From an uncultured Flavobacteriia bacterium (GTDB lineage: Bacteria > Bacteroidota > Bacteroidia > Flavobacteriales_D > Crocinitomicaceae): a stretch of DNA of 39,564 bases. Under the pieces are notes generated by a model, which saw nothing but the letters and a program-made list of their open reading frames with translations, searched no databases and had not been told where the DNA came from. Both the position numbers and the translations under genes were made by a program. Positions 1-9,251 of the stretch are shown in pieces (the first letter of the stretch is position 1; each line of letters begins with the position of its first letter). The DNA lies in contig CAIQQH010000076.1 in assembly GCA_903873915.1 (NCBI GenBank), forward strand, positions 1 to 39,564. The letters run 5' to 3'.

Positions 1-678
1 GATGTTTGGAAGGCTTGTGTTCGATTCAATATTCCTCTTGTCTATGCCAGTTCGGCGGCAACCTATGGATTGGGTGAATTCGGCTACTCGGATGACCATG
101 CGAATGTTTTAAAATTAAAACCTTTAAACCCTTACGGCGATTCTAAAAACGACTTCGACAAATGGGTGCTGGAGCAGGATAAAACCCCACCATTTTGGGC
201 AGGATTGAAATTTTTCAATGTCTATGGCCCCAATGAATACCACAAAGGCAGGATGGCAAGTGTTATTTTTCATGCCTTCCGAAATATAAGCGCAACTGGC
301 GAAATGAAATTGTTCCGTTCGCACAACCCGAACTTTACGGATGGAGGACAATTGCGCGATTTTGTCTATGTGAAGGATGTCGTTGAGGTCTGTCTGTTTT
401 TAATGGAACAACAACCCGAATCAGGAATCTATAATCTGGGTTCAGGGAAAGCACGTACTTTCTTGGATCTTACCACCAATACATTTCATGCGATGCAGAA
501 AGAAGCAAAAATTTCTTTCATCGACACACCCGCAGATATTCGCGACAAATATCAATATTTTACCGAGGCTGACATGTCAAAAATGTTGAACGCGGGTTAT
601 ACTGGCGGCTTCCACTCTTTGGAAGAAGGGGTGGGGGACTATGTGACGAATTACCTACTCGGAGAAAGGTACTACTGA
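1..678 (+). CDS. hldD: ADP-L-glycero-D-manno-heptose 6-epimerase, 3' part
   Basis: The frame is open from base 1, so the 5' end lies outside the window; 225 residues are visible, about two thirds of the usual ~310-325 aa. The enzyme is a cytoplasmic NADP-dependent short-chain dehydrogenase that epimerises ADP-D-glycero-manno-heptose to the L-glycero form for LPS inner core. Visible hallmarks are YASSAATYG at window residues 15-23, the catalytic Tyr-x3-Lys in NPYGDSK (Y45, K49), and the family block FFNVYGPNEYHKGRMASV. The C-terminal substrate-binding part (FVYVKDVV, NLGSGKARTF) is intact. A TTG at base 70 is not the start, because homology continues upstream of it. Its stop overlaps the stop of the convergent transferase gene by 7 bp. 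Family identification is firm. Confidence 0.93.
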   Translation, partial: DVWKACVRFNIPLVYASSAATYGLGEFGYSDDHANVLKLKPLNPYGDSKNDFDKWVLEQDKTPPFWAGLKFFNVYGPNEYHKGRMASVIFHAFRNISATGEMKLFRSHNPNFTDGGQLRDFVYVKDVVEVCLFLMEQQPESGIYNLGSGKARTFLDLTTNTFHAMQKEAKISFIDTPADIRDKYQYFTEADMSKMLNAGYTGGFHSLEEGVGDYVTNYLLGERYY

Positions 679-1316
679 TCCATCAAATGGGGGAAATGGA
701 CTTTCCCAAAATCACTCGATGTTAAGTCCGCAAGGGTATCTATGTCTTGCTTCTCTGAAGTAAATCCGATGGACAATGACAAGCGTTCAGCAATTTGAAC
801 GGTGTTACTCAAAACGGATGAGGTGCTCCATTCTATGCCTTCAAAGAGTTCGGCATGCATCGCAGACAAGCCCAACAGGTAATAGCCCCCATCGAGAGCT
901 GGACCGACAACAAGATCTTTGACTTCGAGTTTCTTAAAAGCATGAGAAATACTTGCTTCATCGATGTCCGGACAATCGGTGCCAATCATCACAATCGATG
1001 TGTAGAAATGAGAAAATTCAGCAGTAAATGCGTTTTTCATGCGAGAACCTAAATCTGTTCCCGATTGTACTTCTTGACGAAAACCATTTTTTGAAAAAAG
1101 GTCGTGAGCATCAATGTCCTCTGAGTAATAGACAACCTTGTCGCAGGCACATTGGATTACATTTTCAATGGTCTGCTGCATCAATGCCTTGTGAACGCTC
1201 AATGCATCAGCGTCCCCGATAGAGGCAGCAAGACGCGTTTTAACCTTACCCAAGGTGGCATTTCTTGTGAAGACGAGAAGCAAAGACGTATTGTTTGACT
1301 CCACTATGGAATACAA
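672..1316 (-). CDS. DUF2064 / TIGR04282-type glycosyltransferase-like protein
   Basis: This 214-aa protein opens with VFTRNATLGKVKTRLAASIG, the signature N-terminus of the TIGR04282/DUF2064 family (nucleotidyl- or glycosyltransferase fold, GT-A like). It also carries the conserved acidic GTDCPD motif and the PALDGGYYLLGL block. Members are annotated as transferases associated with arsenosugar or radical-SAM/selenodomain contexts; no reaction is proven for this one and no such partner gene is nearby. The start overlaps the 3' end of the DUF4249 gene by 13 bp on the same strand, so it is probably the third gene of the TonB receptor operon. No signal peptide or membrane segment is seen, so it is probably cytoplasmic. 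The family call is strong; the function is open. Confidence 0.85.
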   Translation of the reverse strand: MYSIVESNNTSLLLVFTRNATLGKVKTRLAASIGDADALSVHKALMQQTIENVIQCACDKVVYYSEDIDAHDLFSKNGFRQEVQSGTDLGSRMKNAFTAEFSHFYTSIVMIGTDCPDIDEASISHAFKKLEVKDLVVGPALDGGYYLLGLSAMHAELFEGIEWSTSSVLSNTVQIAERLSLSIGFTSEKQDIDTLADLTSSDFGKVHFPHLMDQ

Positions 1317-2239
1317 ATCAAGGTATCATACCAGGGCGAATATCCCGCCCAGATGCCAAGTGCCCCTCCTACAATATTCGTCGGTAGGTTGATCGGCGTA
1401 GCAAAAGGATTTCCTGCGGAATATATTTGGGTGTATTTTTTTTCCATATACTCAAATACATCCCTTGGAAGTTTGGAAACTTTTATAACAACCGTATCCC
1501 CCAATTTATAATAGCATCGGTATTCTTCAGGTTGGTATGTCCCGTTGCAGTTGGATGAGTTTTCGTATGCGAAATCAAAGGTCTTTCCATTGAAAAACTG
1601 ATCATCGGTGAAGGGCTGAAAGGGTTTATAGAAAACAGGGTCACTGATCGGTTTTGACTCCCAGCGGTAGGCGTCGTATTGATTTGCGGGATCAGAAAGT
1701 GTCGCCCAAGAATAGCCACGATCTGTAAAGTTAGCGTCTGGCTTCCAATACAAGGTATCCATTGCCGTGGGTTGGAGAATCGAGGTGCTTGAGGTGTAAG
1801 TTTTTCCTTCGAAGTTTACGTTTAGTGTATACGTTTTTCCAACTTCTCCCCAGATGTCTGTATCAAATGATGTGTATGCGCAAATGTGTAAGAGTGCAAG
1901 CTGGTCCACGGGCAATCCAAATACGGCCGCCGCCATGGCTTCGGTACCTGGAGGTAAGTTATCCGTGCATATTTCTGTCAATTGAACTGTTTTCGTTCCA
2001 TTACTTACAGTGACGATTGCACCAGAAATAAAACCACTGAGATAGGCATCCAAATTGGTCGGAGCATAGATGTCACGTGAACGAGAAATAAGCACAATTG
2101 GAGGCATTCCTGTTTCAATATTCCCGTCGATGACGAGTTGTTCTGCATACCCGGGAATGTCTATTTTCACCTCTTTTGTACATGAGGTAAAAAGTAAGGT
2201 GATGAATCCAAAAATGAGAATTGAATGTGCTCTTTTCAT
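1304..2239 (-). CDS. DUF4249 family outer-membrane-associated lipoprotein
   Basis: This is a 311-aa lipoprotein. The ATG at 2239 (MKRAHSILIF) is preferred over an upstream TTG at 2254 because it gives a clean signal peptide ending in the lipobox LFTSC (Cys20) and lies 4 nt after the TonB receptor stop. The body fits DUF4249, a Bacteroidota-specific family: VIDGNIETG-type strand near the N-terminus, then TVSNG, GKTYTLNVNFEGKTYTS and a Cys-containing C-terminal segment (CNGTYQPEEYRCYY). DUF4249 genes typically sit directly after a TonB-dependent receptor, as here, and the protein is likely an accessory to that receptor. The substrate is unknown. It overlaps the downstream DUF2064 gene by 13 bp. 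Confidence 0.8.
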   Translation of the reverse strand: MKRAHSILIFGFITLLFTSCTKEVKIDIPGYAEQLVIDGNIETGMPPIVLISRSRDIYAPTNLDAYLSGFISGAIVTVSNGTKTVQLTEICTDNLPPGTEAMAAAVFGLPVDQLALLHICAYTSFDTDIWGEVGKTYTLNVNFEGKTYTSSTSILQPTAMDTLYWKPDANFTDRGYSWATLSDPANQYDAYRWESKPISDPVFYKPFQPFTDDQFFNGKTFDFAYENSSNCNGTYQPEEYRCYYKLGDTVVIKVSKLPRDVFEYMEKKYTQIYSAGNPFATPINLPTNIVGGALGIWAGYSPWYDTLICIP

Positions 2240-2243
2240 CGGG

Positions 2244-4643
2244 CTAAAATTCAAAGTTCCAGGTAAAACTTGGGATGATTGGGAAGAGGGTAACTTGTTT
2301 TACGGAAAGTTTAAAGTTACCGCTCAAAAAGTCACCGTCATTGTCTACATACAAGAAGAAAGGATTTGCACGGTTGTAGGCATTGTAGATGGATATGGCG
2401 CAGTTGCTTCTAAATTTCTTTTTGACCTGAATATTCTCTCCCGAATCAGGATCTTGCTTTGTTTTGTAGGCCTTGTCATATATGGTCACAGACAAATCAA
2501 GGCGGTGATAGGGTGCCATACGTGTTGAGTTGCGTGCGCCATAATTGAACAATAGATTTTGTTCTTGCACATACCATGAAGAGGGCAATGTCAATGTGTT
2601 TCCTGTCGCAAAGATAAAACAAGCTCCAAAGATAATACGTTCGTTCAACTTGTAGTTCGCAACAATAGATAGGTCGTGACGGCGGTCGTATTTTGCAGGA
2701 TAGACTTTCCCATTGTTCAAATCGGGAAATTTCCGCTCTGTTTTCGCCCAGGTATACCCAATCCAACCGGTTAACTTTCCATAGGTGCGTTTGATGAAAA
2801 ATTCAATTCCATAACTCCATCCTACACCGTATACCAATAAATTGTCAGTGTTGTCGGCAATGTTGTCGCCAGGCAATGCGCCTTCTTTGAACTCGATCAA
2901 ATTTTTCATGCCTTTGTAATACACCTCAACACTGGTCTCATAATGGTCGTTGAAGAAGTTGCGGAAATATCCCGCAGATGCTTGCCAACCTTTCTGTGGC
3001 TTAGCCAAATCGGTTGTTGGGTACCATATATCTGTTGGAAGCGATACCGCACTCAAGCTTGTGAGGTGCACATATTGGTAATTGTAGGAATATCCTACCT
3101 TGATTGAACTTTTATCGGGTAACAACCACCGCATGGAGAATCTGGGTTCTAGACCTTGATAAAATTTAATTAAATCACCGTTTGAATATTTAATCGATGT
3201 GTCGGGCTTGCTTATATCTCCTTTGATGTATCGAGTGAAGGGACCTACAAACTCATAGGTGCTATAGCGCAAGCCTGCATTGATTTTAATGTTTTCATTG
3301 ACATCAAATTCATCCATGAAGTATGCTGCATTTTCATGGCTGTAGAGCCGTTGAATTTCGCCAGTGTCAAACACAACATCTTGTGATTCGGCAGAAACAC
3401 TTGTTGGCGTGAAGGTGTGGTAGATGTAATCCAAGCCCCATTTCACGCGGTGTCTAGAATTTGGATACCATGAAAAATCAACCTTTCCACCGACATCTCG
3501 AACACCAGAACGCAACTCAAAGTTGAATTGGTCTTGTGATGATTTGAATGCAAACATGTAGTCAGAAAAGGTCCCGGTAACATTCATGAACAACTTATTG
3601 GTAAAAAGGTGATTCCAGCGCAGTGCCGCAATTCCATTTCCCCAAGGCATTTGCACATTGAAATTGTCGTCCTTGCTCTTGTAGGTGAACATATCCTTTC
3701 CGTAATACCCAGAAAGAAAAATACGGTCTTTGTCACCCAGTTTATAATTGAGTTTTAGATTGACATCGTAAAAATAATAACCTGAACCTCTAAATGGCGA
3801 CGTGTCAGGAATGAATGCTTTCATGAGTAGATCAATGTAGGTGCGACGGCCAGAAATGATAAATGAACCGCGGTCTTTTTTTATAGGGCCTTCAATGGTA
3901 AGTCGGCTGGAGATCACACCGATTCCGCCCTTCACCTTGAATTTCTTCATGTTCCCCTCATTCATGTTTACCTCCAAGACAGAAGACATGCGACCCCCAT
4001 AATTCGCGGGCATTCCACCTTTGATCAGATTCACACTTTTCACGGCATCTGCATTAAACACGGAGAAAAATCCAAACAAATGGGCCGCATTGTACACCAC
4101 ACCTTCGTCCAATAACACCAAGTTTTGGTCTGGACCACCACCACGCACATAGAATCCTTGTCCGCCCTCTGAAACTGAGGAAACTCCAGGAAGAAGTTGA
4201 ATGGTTTTAATGATGTCTACTTCACCCATGAATGCAGGAAGTGTTTTGATTTGATCCATCTGCAATTCAATCTGACCTATTTTAGTGGAATTGACATTTT
4301 CACCCTTCTTGGCATTGACCTGAACTTCTTGAAGTTCTTGAAGACTTGTGCCCAATTCTACATCAAGCTTCACATCATTGGCAAGGTTTATTTCTTTAAT
4401 TTCTGTATCCAAACCCGTTGCACGAAACTCAATGAGATAAGTTCCTGCGGGAACTGTTAGGGAGTAAAAACCATAAGTATTTGTAACCGCTCCCTTCGAA
4501 ATGGATGGAATATATACCTTGGCACCAATCATTGCCTCACCACTTCTGCCGTCTGTGATGTATCCGCTAATCGTTTGATTTTGCTGAGCAAACGACACGG
4601 CAGAAAGCAGAAAAAGAAAGGTGAATAATAGGTAGTTCTTCAT
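2244..4643 (-). CDS. TonB-dependent receptor with carboxypeptidase-like regulatory domain
   Basis: This 799-aa outer-membrane protein has a signal peptide (MKNYLLFTFLFLLSAVSFAQ). It is followed by a carboxypeptidase-D regulatory-like domain at about residues 24-105 (TISGYITDGRSGEAMIGAKV, TNTYGFYSLTVPAG), a plug domain at about 115-230 (LPAFMGEVDIIKTIQLLPGV, FYVRGGGPDQNLVLLDEGVV) and a beta-barrel rich in alternating aromatic strands that ends in the aromatic terminus TWNFEF. Such receptors import bulky ligands across the outer membrane using TonB/ExbBD energy. It is not a SusC, since no SusD gene follows; the partner is the DUF4249 lipoprotein. It reads divergently from pheT across a 173-bp gap. 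The ligand cannot be told from sequence. Confidence 0.93.
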   Translation of the reverse strand: MKNYLLFTFLFLLSAVSFAQQNQTISGYITDGRSGEAMIGAKVYIPSISKGAVTNTYGFYSLTVPAGTYLIEFRATGLDTEIKEINLANDVKLDVELGTSLQELQEVQVNAKKGENVNSTKIGQIELQMDQIKTLPAFMGEVDIIKTIQLLPGVSSVSEGGQGFYVRGGGPDQNLVLLDEGVVYNAAHLFGFFSVFNADAVKSVNLIKGGMPANYGGRMSSVLEVNMNEGNMKKFKVKGGIGVISSRLTIEGPIKKDRGSFIISGRRTYIDLLMKAFIPDTSPFRGSGYYFYDVNLKLNYKLGDKDRIFLSGYYGKDMFTYKSKDDNFNVQMPWGNGIAALRWNHLFTNKLFMNVTGTFSDYMFAFKSSQDQFNFELRSGVRDVGGKVDFSWYPNSRHRVKWGLDYIYHTFTPTSVSAESQDVVFDTGEIQRLYSHENAAYFMDEFDVNENIKINAGLRYSTYEFVGPFTRYIKGDISKPDTSIKYSNGDLIKFYQGLEPRFSMRWLLPDKSSIKVGYSYNYQYVHLTSLSAVSLPTDIWYPTTDLAKPQKGWQASAGYFRNFFNDHYETSVEVYYKGMKNLIEFKEGALPGDNIADNTDNLLVYGVGWSYGIEFFIKRTYGKLTGWIGYTWAKTERKFPDLNNGKVYPAKYDRRHDLSIVANYKLNERIIFGACFIFATGNTLTLPSSWYVQEQNLLFNYGARNSTRMAPYHRLDLSVTIYDKAYKTKQDPDSGENIQVKKKFRSNCAISIYNAYNRANPFFLYVDNDGDFLSGNFKLSVKQVTLFPIIPSFTWNFEF

Positions 4644-4755
4644 GGATTGAAGGGTGCTTTTTTATTGAGGTGCAAAGTAACAACAACTTGACGCATTTTT
4701 GGTTTGTTTTAAGTGAATTTTTCTGTGTTTTTTCTCTAGTGATCATCAGGAAACT

Positions 4756-4789
4756 TTGGATAAACGTCTCTAATTATTCCGTAAATTTG
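4756..4789 (+). promoter_or_regulatory. Putative Bacteroidota-type promoter for pheT operon
   Basis: TAAATTTG at 4782-4789 matches the -7 consensus TAnnTTTG exactly. TTG at 4756-4758 (part of TTTG) lies 23 nt upstream, inside the TTG-N17-23-TAnnTTTG spacing described for Flavobacterium. The box ends 27 nt before the pheT ATG. No comparably good box was found for the divergent TonB receptor. Confidence 0.5.
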
Positions 4790-4816
4790 TCGCGCATTGA
4801 GCATTAATTTATTCGC

Positions 4817-7252
4817 ATGAAAATCTCATACAACTGGATCAAACAATACATCAATACGGACTTAAGCCCGGATGAAATCGGTAAAACATTAACCGATACT
4901 GGTCTTGAAGTGGAAGGAATTGAGCGACTTGAATCTGTAAAAGGTGGATTGGAAGGCGTTTTTGTGGGTGAGGTGTTGACCTGTGATAAACACCCTGATG
5001 CTGATCGGTTGAAGGTGACTACAGTTTCCATCGGCGGTGAACCTTTGCAAATCGTTTGTGGAGCTGCAAATGTAGCGGTCGGACAAAAAGTAGCTGTTGC
5101 GACCGTTGGAACGACCCTATATCCTTCGTCGGGTGAGCCGATGAAAATGAAGCTTTCGAAAATTCGAGGTGTTGAATCACACGGTATGTTGTGTGCGGAG
5201 GATGAGCTCGGACTAGGGACATCACACGATGGAATCTTAGTGCTCAACGCAACAATCAAAGTGGGAACACCTGTCGCGCAAGTGTTTGAATTGGAGGATG
5301 ATTTTCAAATCGAAATCGGATTGACGCCAAATCGTGCGGATGCCATGGGACATATTGGCGTGGCGCGCGACCTTTTGGCATCCCTCAATTTTCACCACAA
5401 GTCAGCACTCACCTTAAAGTGGCCTTCGATTGCTGAATTTAAGGTTGAAGACAAGGATACGAACATAACTGTTTCGGTGGCTGAACCACTGCTGTGTCCA
5501 AGATATACAGGAACAGTAATCAAAAATGTAAAAATAGAGGCATCACCAGCTTGGTTGCAAAAGCGACTGCGTTCGGTGGGCTTGTCACCAATCAATAATG
5601 TGGTGGATGTCATCAATTTCGTCATGCGCGAGTTGGGAACTCCTTTACACGCCTTTGATGTTGCCGCTCTCAATGGTAAGATTGAGGTCAAGTTTGCAAA
5701 AGCAGGGGAGAAGTTCACCACCTTAGACGGGGTAGAACGAAGCTTGGAGGATGATCAATTGATGATTACCAATGGGATAGATAATTTGTGCATCGCTGGA
5801 GTCTTTGGCGGACAAACTTCTGGCATTACCGAACAAACAACGTCAGTATTTCTTGAATCGGCCTATTTCAACCCTGTTTCTGTTCGAAAAACAGCCCGTT
5901 TTCACGGCTTAAATACGGATGCGAGTTTCCGTTTCGAACGCGGAGTGGATCCAGAATTGACCCTTTACGCATTGAAACGTGCTGCCTTGCTTATCATAGA
6001 GATTGCTGGTGGAGTTATAGCCATGGAACCTTGCGATGTGCATGCGGAAACACCAAAGCCAGCGCGAATTGACTTCAGCTTTCACCGATGCAACCAGTTG
6101 ATTGGAACAGAAATCGATCGCGAGGGGGTGAAAAACATCTTGGCTTCCTTGGACATTAAAGTCATTTCTGAGCATGATGATACTGCAGTTCTTGAAGTGC
6201 CGGCCTACCGTGTTGATGTCCTTCGTGAAGCAGATGTCATCGAAGAGGTCTTGCGTATTTTTGGATTCAACAATGTACCACTGCCCGAAAAATTGAATTC
6301 ATCCATTGGAACATCGCGCAAACCTGATGTGGACCATTTCCGTTTTACATTGGCAGAGATGCTCGTGGGCAAGGGGTTTTACGAGGTGATGAACAATTCT
6401 TTGACAAGTTCAAGCTATGTGGCGACACTTGGAAATGACGCACTCAGAGCAGAAAACAATGTGGAAATGCTCAACCCATTGAGCCAGGAACTGGACGTGA
6501 TGCGCCAAAGTATGGTTTTTGGTATTTTGGAAGGAATTCAACACAATCAAAATAGACAGCATCCAGACTTCAAATGTTTTGAGTTCGGAACGACCTACCA
6601 TAAATATGGCGACCGCTATGTGGAAAGCAAACGTTTGATTCTCTCGATAACAGGCAGGAAAAGTCCTGAATCGTGGAACTCTAGTAGCGAGACGGTCAAT
6701 TATTTCTCCATGAAAGGTGTCGCAGAAAGCATTTTCTCGCGCTTGGGATTGAAAGGATTTTTGAATTATGCCGAATGGAAAACATCTGTTTTCGAGGAAG
6801 GTGCAGAGTTGACCCTATTGAAAAGTAAGGTAGGACAAATTGGATGGATTGGGAACAAGGTAAAGAAACACTTCGGAATCAAACAAGATGTGTTCTTTGC
6901 TGATTTGGATTGGGATGTGCTGATGGAACATGTGAAAAATGTGAAGATGCGCTCCAATGAGTTGCCGAAAACATTCGCTACTCGTCGCGATTTTTCTTTG
7001 CTCCTAAATAAAGAAGTGACTTTTGCGGAGATTGAATCTGCAGCCAAGTCATGCGATCGAAAAATCCTTCGCGAAGTTGGACTTTTTGATGTCTACGAAG
7101 GCAAAAACCTCGATGAAGGCAAAAAATCTTATGCGATTTCTTTTACGTTTCAAGATGCAGAAAATACCCTACGCGATGAGGCTGTAGATGCTGTTATGGA
7201 GAAAATTCGAAAAGAATTGGAAGTTAAGTTGGGCGCCAAATTGCGCTCGTAA
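4817..7252 (+). CDS. pheT: Phenylalanine--tRNA ligase beta subunit
   Basis: This 811-aa protein has full length for bacterial PheT and starts with the family-typical MKISYNWIKQYI. Domains run in the usual order: EMAP-type tRNA-binding domain at about 40-150 (VFVGEVLTCDKHPDADRLKV), B3/B4 editing domain at about 215-385 (NNVVDVINFVMRELGTPLHA, ASFRFERGVD), B5 at about 410-480, the catalytic-like core, and the C-terminal ferredoxin-fold anticodon-binding domain at about 715-811 (PKTFATRRDFSLLLNKEVTF). With PheS it charges tRNA-Phe in the cytoplasm; pheS is not in the window, so the two are unlinked here. It heads a tight run with bioD 12 nt downstream. Confidence 0.97.
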   Translation: MKISYNWIKQYINTDLSPDEIGKTLTDTGLEVEGIERLESVKGGLEGVFVGEVLTCDKHPDADRLKVTTVSIGGEPLQIVCGAANVAVGQKVAVATVGTTLYPSSGEPMKMKLSKIRGVESHGMLCAEDELGLGTSHDGILVLNATIKVGTPVAQVFELEDDFQIEIGLTPNRADAMGHIGVARDLLASLNFHHKSALTLKWPSIAEFKVEDKDTNITVSVAEPLLCPRYTGTVIKNVKIEASPAWLQKRLRSVGLSPINNVVDVINFVMRELGTPLHAFDVAALNGKIEVKFAKAGEKFTTLDGVERSLEDDQLMITNGIDNLCIAGVFGGQTSGITEQTTSVFLESAYFNPVSVRKTARFHGLNTDASFRFERGVDPELTLYALKRAALLIIEIAGGVIAMEPCDVHAETPKPARIDFSFHRCNQLIGTEIDREGVKNILASLDIKVISEHDDTAVLEVPAYRVDVLREADVIEEVLRIFGFNNVPLPEKLNSSIGTSRKPDVDHFRFTLAEMLVGKGFYEVMNNSLTSSSYVATLGNDALRAENNVEMLNPLSQELDVMRQSMVFGILEGIQHNQNRQHPDFKCFEFGTTYHKYGDRYVESKRLILSITGRKSPESWNSSSETVNYFSMKGVAESIFSRLGLKGFLNYAEWKTSVFEEGAELTLLKSKVGQIGWIGNKVKKHFGIKQDVFFADLDWDVLMEHVKNVKMRSNELPKTFATRRDFSLLLNKEVTFAEIESAAKSCDRKILREVGLFDVYEGKNLDEGKKSYAISFTFQDAENTLRDEAVDAVMEKIRKELEVKLGAKLRS

Positions 7253-7264
7253 TACACACAGCCA

Positions 7265-7900
7265 ATGGAATTAAAAGGATTGGTAATCACGGGTATCGGA
7301 ACGGATGTTGGTAAAACAGTGGTCAGCGCAATTGTTGCTCAGGCCTTGGAGATGGACTATTGGAAACCGGTGCAAGCCGGAGATTTGGACAATAGCGATA
7401 CGAAGAAAGTAGCCCGTCTAACGCATGGAATCAACTGCTTAACCGAACGCTATCGATTAACTGTACCTGCCTCCCCGCACTATGCTGCAAAACACGATGA
7501 ACTTACGATATCTCCCAATGATTTTCAGTTGCCATCAACGGATGATCGTCCTCTTTTGATTGAAGGTGCTGGTGGCGTATTGGTTCCTTTCAACGACCAA
7601 GGATTTGTTTTTGCCGATTTAATGCTGCAATGGAAATTTCCAGTGATTGTAGTTTCTCGTCATTATTTAGGGAGTATTAATCATACCTTGTTGACTTTGG
7701 AAGTACTAAAGTCAAGAAAAATAAACGTGGCTGGGATTGTTTTTGTTGGGGATGAAAATAGCGCTACAGAGTCGATTATTCTTTTGAATTCAGGAGTTCG
7801 ATTTATTGCCCGAATACCTCTTGCTGATGAAGTAAATCAGCAATTTATCCAAGAACAGGCACAACGAATCGCTTCGACATTAAAGGTTATTTTTTCATGA
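7265..7900 (+). CDS. bioD: Dethiobiotin synthase
   Basis: This 211-aa ATP-dependent enzyme converts 7,8-diaminopelargonate and CO2 to dethiobiotin, the penultimate step of biotin synthesis. The P-loop GIGTDVGKT is at residues 10-18, the substrate-loop motif WKPVQAG at 33-39, and EGAGGVLVP at 100-108, all diagnostic of BioD. It is slightly shorter than E. coli BioD but has no visible gap. It follows pheT by 12 nt and overlaps bioA by 4 bp (ATGA), indicating translational coupling of the two biotin genes. No bioB, bioF or BirA box is visible, so the remaining pathway genes must be elsewhere. Confidence 0.95.
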   Translation: MELKGLVITGIGTDVGKTVVSAIVAQALEMDYWKPVQAGDLDNSDTKKVARLTHGINCLTERYRLTVPASPHYAAKHDELTISPNDFQLPSTDDRPLLIEGAGGVLVPFNDQGFVFADLMLQWKFPVIVVSRHYLGSINHTLLTLEVLKSRKINVAGIVFVGDENSATESIILLNSGVRFIARIPLADEVNQQFIQEQAQRIASTLKVIFS

Positions 7901-9183
7901 GTGATCTCCTCAAGCGCGATCAGAAATATGTGTGGCACCCATTCACGCAAATGCAAACTTCGCCTGCACCGCTGCCAATTGTTCGCGCCAAGGATGCCGT
8001 TCTTTATGCAGAGGATGGCTCTGAATACATCGATTGCAATTCATCCTGGTGGGTAAATATCCATGGACATGGAAATGAGCACATTTCTAAGGCAGTCACA
8101 AAACAACTGGAAACCCTGGATCACATTATTTTTGCTGGAGTGACACATCCCGTTGGGGTTGAGCTCGCCGAAAGAATTGTGGCTGTTCTGCCTCCCAATT
8201 TAACTCGTGTTTTTTTCTCGGATGATGGTTCTACATCCGTGGAGGTCGCATTAAAAATGGTTTTTCAATATTGGTTCAATCAAGGTCTACCACGCCACCG
8301 CATTCTCGCTTTGGATGGTGCTTACCACGGGGATACTTTTGGTGCGATGTCGGTTGGACAGCGGGATTATTTTAATGCGCCATTTGAGCAGTTTTTCTTT
8401 GATGTGGATTTTTTGCAATTTCCAGTAGAATCCAACCATGTTGAATTGCTATCTAAGGCAGAGTCGCTTTTTAAAACAAATGAATTTGCAGCGCTCATTG
8501 TCGAACCACTCGTTCAAGGATCAGCAGGGATGCGCATGTATTCCGCCACTTTCTTGGATGAATTGACCACCTTGGCACATAAATACCGCGTGAAGGTGAT
8601 CTTCGATGAGGTGATGACGGGCTGGGGGAGAACAGGGACGCTCTTTGCCCTCGATCAATGTGCTGAAAAACCAGACATCGTTTGCCTGTCTAAAGGCTTG
8701 ACAGGGGGTGTTCTCCCTCTGGGTTTAACTGTTGCGAGTGATGAAATATATGAGGCCTTTTTGTCGGACGAAAAAGTAAAGGCTCTCCTTCACGGACATT
8801 CATTCACCGGAAATCCCTTGTGTTGCGCTGCAGCTTTAGCCAACTTAGATCTGTTCGAGCTTCCAGTGACGTTTGACAATATTGCACGCATTACTCAGCA
8901 ACATACTTTGTTTATCGATAAAATACAGTCGCACATTGGCGTTTTGGATGCCCGTCAACACGGGACAATTTTAGCGATTGAACTAAAAGATCCTTCAGGG
9001 CGAGCTTATTTTTCAAACATTCGAGATGTGGCCTATGCCTTTTTTCTTGAGCGTGGATTGCTGATTAGACCTTGCGGAAATGTGGTTTTTTTAAATCCCC
9101 CGTATTGCATCAGCAATGCCCAATTGGATCTGGCTTATCAGGCAATTCATGCGTTTATTGATACACTTTCAGTGGCGGATTAA
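7897..9183 (+). CDS. bioA: Adenosylmethionine-8-amino-7-oxononanoate aminotransferase
   Basis: This 428-aa class III PLP aminotransferase makes 7,8-diaminopelargonate from KAPA using S-adenosylmethionine as amino donor. BioA-specific WHPFTQM is at residues 13-19, YHGDTFGAMSVG at 143-154, the PLP-contacting Asp237 in IFDEVMTGWGRTG, and the Schiff-base Lys266 in LSKGLTGG. These separate it from acetylornithine-type relatives such as the gene at 24846-26036. It is coupled to bioD by a 4-bp overlap. The product feeds BioD, so the pair covers two consecutive steps. No clear terminator follows. Confidence 0.96.
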   Translation: MSDLLKRDQKYVWHPFTQMQTSPAPLPIVRAKDAVLYAEDGSEYIDCNSSWWVNIHGHGNEHISKAVTKQLETLDHIIFAGVTHPVGVELAERIVAVLPPNLTRVFFSDDGSTSVEVALKMVFQYWFNQGLPRHRILALDGAYHGDTFGAMSVGQRDYFNAPFEQFFFDVDFLQFPVESNHVELLSKAESLFKTNEFAALIVEPLVQGSAGMRMYSATFLDELTTLAHKYRVKVIFDEVMTGWGRTGTLFALDQCAEKPDIVCLSKGLTGGVLPLGLTVASDEIYEAFLSDEKVKALLHGHSFTGNPLCCAAALANLDLFELPVTFDNIARITQQHTLFIDKIQSHIGVLDARQHGTILAIELKDPSGRAYFSNIRDVAYAFFLERGLLIRPCGNVVFLNPPYCISNAQLDLAYQAIHAFIDTLSVAD

Positions 9184-9251
9184 CATTTTTTTTGAGTTGT
9201 TAGCGATCAAAAGCTGCTTTCATTCGTTATTCCTTCGTAAAACCCACACAC

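Noticed and set aside
4804-5259. 151-aa minus-strand ORF opposite pheT
   Set aside because: It lies wholly within the conserved tRNA-binding domain of pheT and its translation resembles no protein.
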